DNA from: a bacterium
GTDB lineage: Bacteria; Pseudomonadota; Alphaproteobacteria; Rs-D84; CACZYB01
Length of the DNA stretch: 7,387 nt
NCBI GenBank assembly: GCA_024692925.1
Contig: JAILLX010000011.1
Coordinates: forward strand, 1-7,387
Direction of reading: 5' to 3'
Shown: positions 7,319 through 7,387 of the stretch, in pieces
Numbering within the stretch: the stretch's first letter is position 1
Layout of the letters: every line of letters begins with the position of its first letter
Position numbers and translations under genes: made by a program
The notes under the pieces: model-generated
The model's input: only the letters and a program-made list of their open reading frames with translations
What the model was told of the DNA's origin: nothing
Databases searched by the model: none

Positions 7319-7323
7319 CCTTT
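7319..7323 (-). promoter_or_regulatory. secA ribosome binding site
   Basis: On the minus strand AAAGG, inside the purine-rich GGAAAGGTG (7317-7325), lies 7 nt before the ATG at 7311. Spacing and composition are normal and support the chosen start MIGYITKKIFG, which also matches the usual SecA N-terminus. Confidence 0.65.
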
Positions 7324-7348
7324 CCTTACTACTTTATTAAAACACTTT

Positions 7349-7373
7349 ATTATATATAAGCCAAAAAGGTCAA
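7349..7373 (-). promoter_or_regulatory. candidate promoter of secA-dnaE
   Basis: On the minus strand a perfect TATAAT (7349-7354) lies about 38 nt before the secA start codon, and TTGACC (7368-7373) lies upstream. The gap between them is only 13 nt, too short for a classical sigma70 promoter. Either TATAAT works with a weak -35, or TTGACC works with TAAAGT, 18 nt downstream. The region 7312-7387 is otherwise AT-rich and shows no other gene. Confidence 0.4.
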
Positions 7374-7387
7374 GATAATAATAAAAT

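Overview
The window looks like part of a low-GC alphaproteobacterial genome, probably an uncultured, possibly host- or gut-associated lineage. Three points support this. DnaE carries alphaproteobacterial signatures such as ATNECFFATRDMHQAHD and an E. coli-like degenerate PHP domain. SecA has the proteobacterial architecture, with a C-terminal SEC-C zinc motif. A short palindrome of the ATCCTGAA/TTCAGGATGACG kind, which I recall as dispersed in alphaproteobacteria, sits upstream. The lineage is inferred from remembered family patterns, not from a search.

Left part, 1-1155, plus strand. AT-rich spacer is followed by a good sigma70-type promoter (85-113). A leader of about 335 nt then carries several hairpins that cannot all form together, plus the palindromic element. 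A consensus ribosome binding site follows, and then a 233-residue secreted, cysteine-rich protein (454-1155). That protein has tandem CPAGTYS repeats like those of eukaryotic ephrin-receptor-like (GCC2/GCC3) modules. Its terminator-like hairpin with eight T (1174-1222) lies inside the 3' end of the convergent dnaE gene, and the two stop codons overlap tail to tail.

Right part, 1152-7387, minus strand. secA (4657-7311) and dnaE (1152-4643) are complete, intact and only 13 nt apart, so they probably form one transcript read from the right edge leftward. SecA is the ATPase motor of Sec preprotein translocation. DnaE is the replicative polymerase III alpha subunit. They do not share a pathway, but SecA would be expected to export the neighbouring signal-peptide protein, as it does most secreted proteins.

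The two housekeeping genes are ordinary in sequence. The unusual material is the cysteine-rich gene and its leader: a eukaryote-like repeat protein, a compositional break inside the gene, a switch-like leader and a terminator borrowed from the opposite coding sequence. I see no CRISPR array, transposase, tRNA or rRNA gene.
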